Assembly (NCBI RefSeq): GCF_016464385.1
Contig: NZ_JADMLH010000018.1
Span: forward strand, 95,431 to 159,430
Direction of reading: 5' to 3'
DNA length: 64,000 bases
Origin: Nucisporomicrobium flavum
GTDB taxonomy: Bacteria; Actinomycetota; Actinomycetes; Mycobacteriales; Micromonosporaceae
Shown here: piece after piece, positions 62,203-64,000 of the stretch
Position numbering within the stretch: the stretch's first letter is position 1
Layout: each line of letters starts with the position of its first letter
The notes under the pieces: model-generated
Told to the model about the DNA's origin: nothing
The model's database searches: none
Seen by the model: only the letters and a program-made list of their open reading frames with translations
Position numbers and translations under genes: made by a program

Positions 62203-62673
62203 TCAGGCGGCTTCGACGGCTTGGATCATGGCGGCGACTTGGTCGTCGGTCAGCGGGGTGAGGTAGCTGCGGGGCACCTTCGGGTAGATCCGGGTGGACC
62301 CGCCGAGGCGACCGAGTTCGGCGTGGTGCTGGCCCTTGAGTCGCAGTACGCACCACAGCTGTTCGGCTGGCTGTTTCCAGCCGTGTCCCTGCACGGTGAC
62401 CACCGTGCCGCAGTGCACGGGCGCGACGGGCGGCGCGGCCTGGGCGCCGGCGATCTCCTCGGCGGTCGCCTTGCGCAGCAGCTCGGGCGGGCATCGCAGT
62501 GGACGGTCGCCGTTGATCGGGGAAAGTGACCAGTTGACCGGATTGACCCTGGTGATCTCGAAAACGAGTCCTCGATCGCCCGGTCGCTGGTGCTCCTCGG
62601 TGATCACCACCAGGTCGCCTTGGAACAGTGCGGGAATGATGTTGGCTTGCGGGTTGTCCATGTCGTCTCCCAT
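62203..62673 (-). CDS. Hypothetical protein
   Basis: 156 aa from ATG 62673 (ATG 62661 possible). Small beta-rich start (FQGDLVVITEEHQRPGDRGL; VFEITRVNPVNWSLSPI) and later VQGHGWKQPAEQLWCVLRLK. Reads like an SH3/OB-like small fold; unrecognised. Closed by the palindrome at 62147. Confidence 0.6.
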   Translation of the reverse strand: MGDDMDNPQANIIPALFQGDLVVITEEHQRPGDRGLVFEITRVNPVNWSLSPINGDRPLRCPPELLRKATAEEIAGAQAAPPVAPVHCGTVVTVQGHGWKQPAEQLWCVLRLKGQHHAELGRLGGSTRIYPKVPRSYLTPLTDDQVAAMIQAVEAA

Positions 62674-62773
62674 GGGATGTCTGGCGGGGTGTTCGTGTGC
62701 GGCCGCTAGAGCAAGGGGTGGGCGATGAGCGGCAGCTCATCGCCGCGAGGGGGTTCGTCGAGCGGAGGGCAGG

Positions 62774-63568
62774 TCAGCTCTCGACGCGAGGCGCGGGCCG
62801 GCGTACCGCGTGCTGGTCGACGAGGGCTTCGTCGACAGGGCGCACGATGTCTTCGGTCATCGGCCGACGGCCCCAGTAGGGAAGGTCAACGACGTAGGAG
62901 CGGCCGACATACTCCGGCGGATCTTGAGGGCGAAACGGCTCGTTGACGAACGAGTCCGCCACCCGTTCGATGGCGACTGTCGCTCCGGCCGCGAACCCAT
63001 GGGTGATCTGGACCTGGGTGCCGACTGGGTAGTCGGTCACGAAGGCGACGCCGACGGGGCAAGCCGGGTCGCAGAAGGCGACAGGGCAGTCGTTGGAGTC
63101 GAACTCGATGCGGGTGCGGTCACGGCAGGTCACGCCGCACCGCGCGCACCTCTTGTCGTCGTCCTCCTGCAGGAACCGGTACGCGGTGGAACGCAATTCG
63201 CCGAGGTTGTGATCGCCCCGTCGCCAGGGCGCAAGGTCGCGCGCGAGTTCAACCGGCGAGGTGTACGGCGGCAGCAGCACGTCGCCCGGCCTGCTGCGGG
63301 TCGCGGTGATGGCGGCGATGGCGTCGGCCACATGCAGCGTGGCGGCGGGCAGGATCGTCCAGAACGATGGCGCGAGAGTGCCTGCGGTGAGGTAGACCGA
63401 ATCGGTGTCCTGCCCCGTGATGCGGCGCGCCCTGCTGAGCTGTCGCTCGCGAGTCACCGACGTGACGAGCGCGAGGTGGTAGGTGCTGCGCTGGTCGACG
63501 GTGCGAAGCCCGTCGTTAGGCTCGACTGATTGTGTGACTAGCAGGTCGCCTCGGCGTACTTGTTGCAT
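62774..63568 (-). CDS. Hypothetical protein with Cys-rich centre
   Basis: 264 aa from ATG 63568 (GGGAGCTCCC upstream). Beta-rich N-terminus (MQQVRRGDLLVTQSVE; HLALVTSVTRERQLSRARRI), Cys cluster CARCGVTC...CPVAFCDPACP at the centre like a zinc knuckle, then VGTQVQITHGFAAGATVAIE (KOW/SH3-like). Under promoter-leader copy 5. Unrecognised. Confidence 0.62.
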   Translation of the reverse strand: MQQVRRGDLLVTQSVEPNDGLRTVDQRSTYHLALVTSVTRERQLSRARRITGQDTDSVYLTAGTLAPSFWTILPAATLHVADAIAAITATRSRPGDVLLPPYTSPVELARDLAPWRRGDHNLGELRSTAYRFLQEDDDKRCARCGVTCRDRTRIEFDSNDCPVAFCDPACPVGVAFVTDYPVGTQVQITHGFAAGATVAIERVADSFVNEPFRPQDPPEYVGRSYVVDLPYWGRRPMTEDIVRPVDEALVDQHAVRRPAPRVES

Positions 63569-63586
63569 GAGGGAGCTCCCAAGCTC

Positions 63587-64000
63587 TGGTGGTGATGTGG
63601 GTGTCGGGTTGGCCTTTGCCCAACCTCCCCGACACATCTAAATATACACTGCTCAGGGTTGGGTGTCCACCTCGGATCCCGCCCTGAACAGGTCTTTCTC
63701 AAGATCCTTTGCTTCCGGCCATGAGCCGCAGTCCTGCCCGTCGCGCCGCTCCCTGGTAGGCGTCCTGCCCTTTCTTGGCCGGCGGGGGCGAACTTGTTCG
63801 CACCGGTTGCGGGCGTTGGCTGTCCAATCCGGGCCGGGGGTTTCGGGTAGAAGATCATGCGGGGTGTGCATGATGTTCTACCTGCCCGGCCCGGATTTGA
63901 CTGACGGCGCACGTGACCCACACTGCCGGGCTCGTCCCGGTGGCCGGGAAAGGGCAAAGGACAGCGCGGCCGCAGGCCGCACCGATCAAAGCCTGAACCG
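63587..64000. repeat. 414-bp direct repeat, right copy (element C; includes leader copy 5)
   Basis: Identical by eye to 58691-59104 and still matching at the window edge, so the true repeat is at least 414 bp. Holds promoter-leader copy 5 (63587-63669; -35 TGGACA, -10 TATATT), palindrome GCGAACTTGTTCGC (63788-63801) and the long hairpin (63826-63897). Confidence 0.85.

Overview
The window reads as high-GC actinomycete DNA, most like Micromonosporaceae (Actinoplanes/Micromonospora type). That placement is an inference from codon use, protein style and gene content; no database was searched. Positions 1-4711 are ordinary chromosome: a truncated secreted protein, an AraC regulator with two short-chain dehydrogenases, a methylthioadenosine phosphorylase, a YqgE/AlgH protein, and a tRNA-Ala(GGC) closed by a strong terminator.

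From the tRNA to the window end the content is that of a large integrative and conjugative element (ICE) or integrated plasmid. It holds an excisionase-like protein and a primase-helicase with an iteron-like region (5.1-8.3 kb); a metabolic/regulatory block (8.4-12.5 kb); and an operon of four enzyme homologues, three of which have lost catalytic residues (12.6-17.9 kb). Next come a type IV secretion operon (19.3-30.5 kb: MinD/ParA-like ATPase, VirB6-, VirB4-, VirD4- and VirB1-like proteins) and a patchwork cargo/defence region with AlbA_2, AbiTii, DUF4238 and DUF5677-like genes and several frameshifted genes (30.5-41.9 kb). A MobF relaxase with a candidate oriT follows (41.9-46.5 kb). The last part is a long run of minus-strand maintenance genes (46.9-64 kb): a GGDEF protein, a repeat DNA-binding protein, a Mom-like/PAPS-reductase-like pair, a ParB-like protein, DUF932 and many small unknowns. 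No integrase or right end is visible, so the element continues beyond the window.

Three regulatory layers can be read directly. (1) Arrays of GGACA boxes repeated every 10 bp lie ahead of the pseudoenzyme operon, the T4SS operon and a secreted-hydrolase operon, suggesting co-regulation. (2) A near-identical promoter plus hairpin leader occurs five times in the right-hand module (49.7, 50.6, 58.7, 61.3 and 63.6 kb), with base changes that keep pairing; two looser relatives lie ahead of the ParB-like gene and the repeat DNA-binding gene. (3) Most right-hand genes are separated by perfect GC-rich hairpins.

The main candidates for undescribed biology are the operon of active-site-stripped enzymes tied to the conjugation operon by a shared operator, and the repeated structured leader with its associated long palindromic element. 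A 414-bp direct repeat (58.7/63.6 kb) and an extreme G/C homopolymer tract (58.1 kb) are either genuine recombination features or assembly artefacts.
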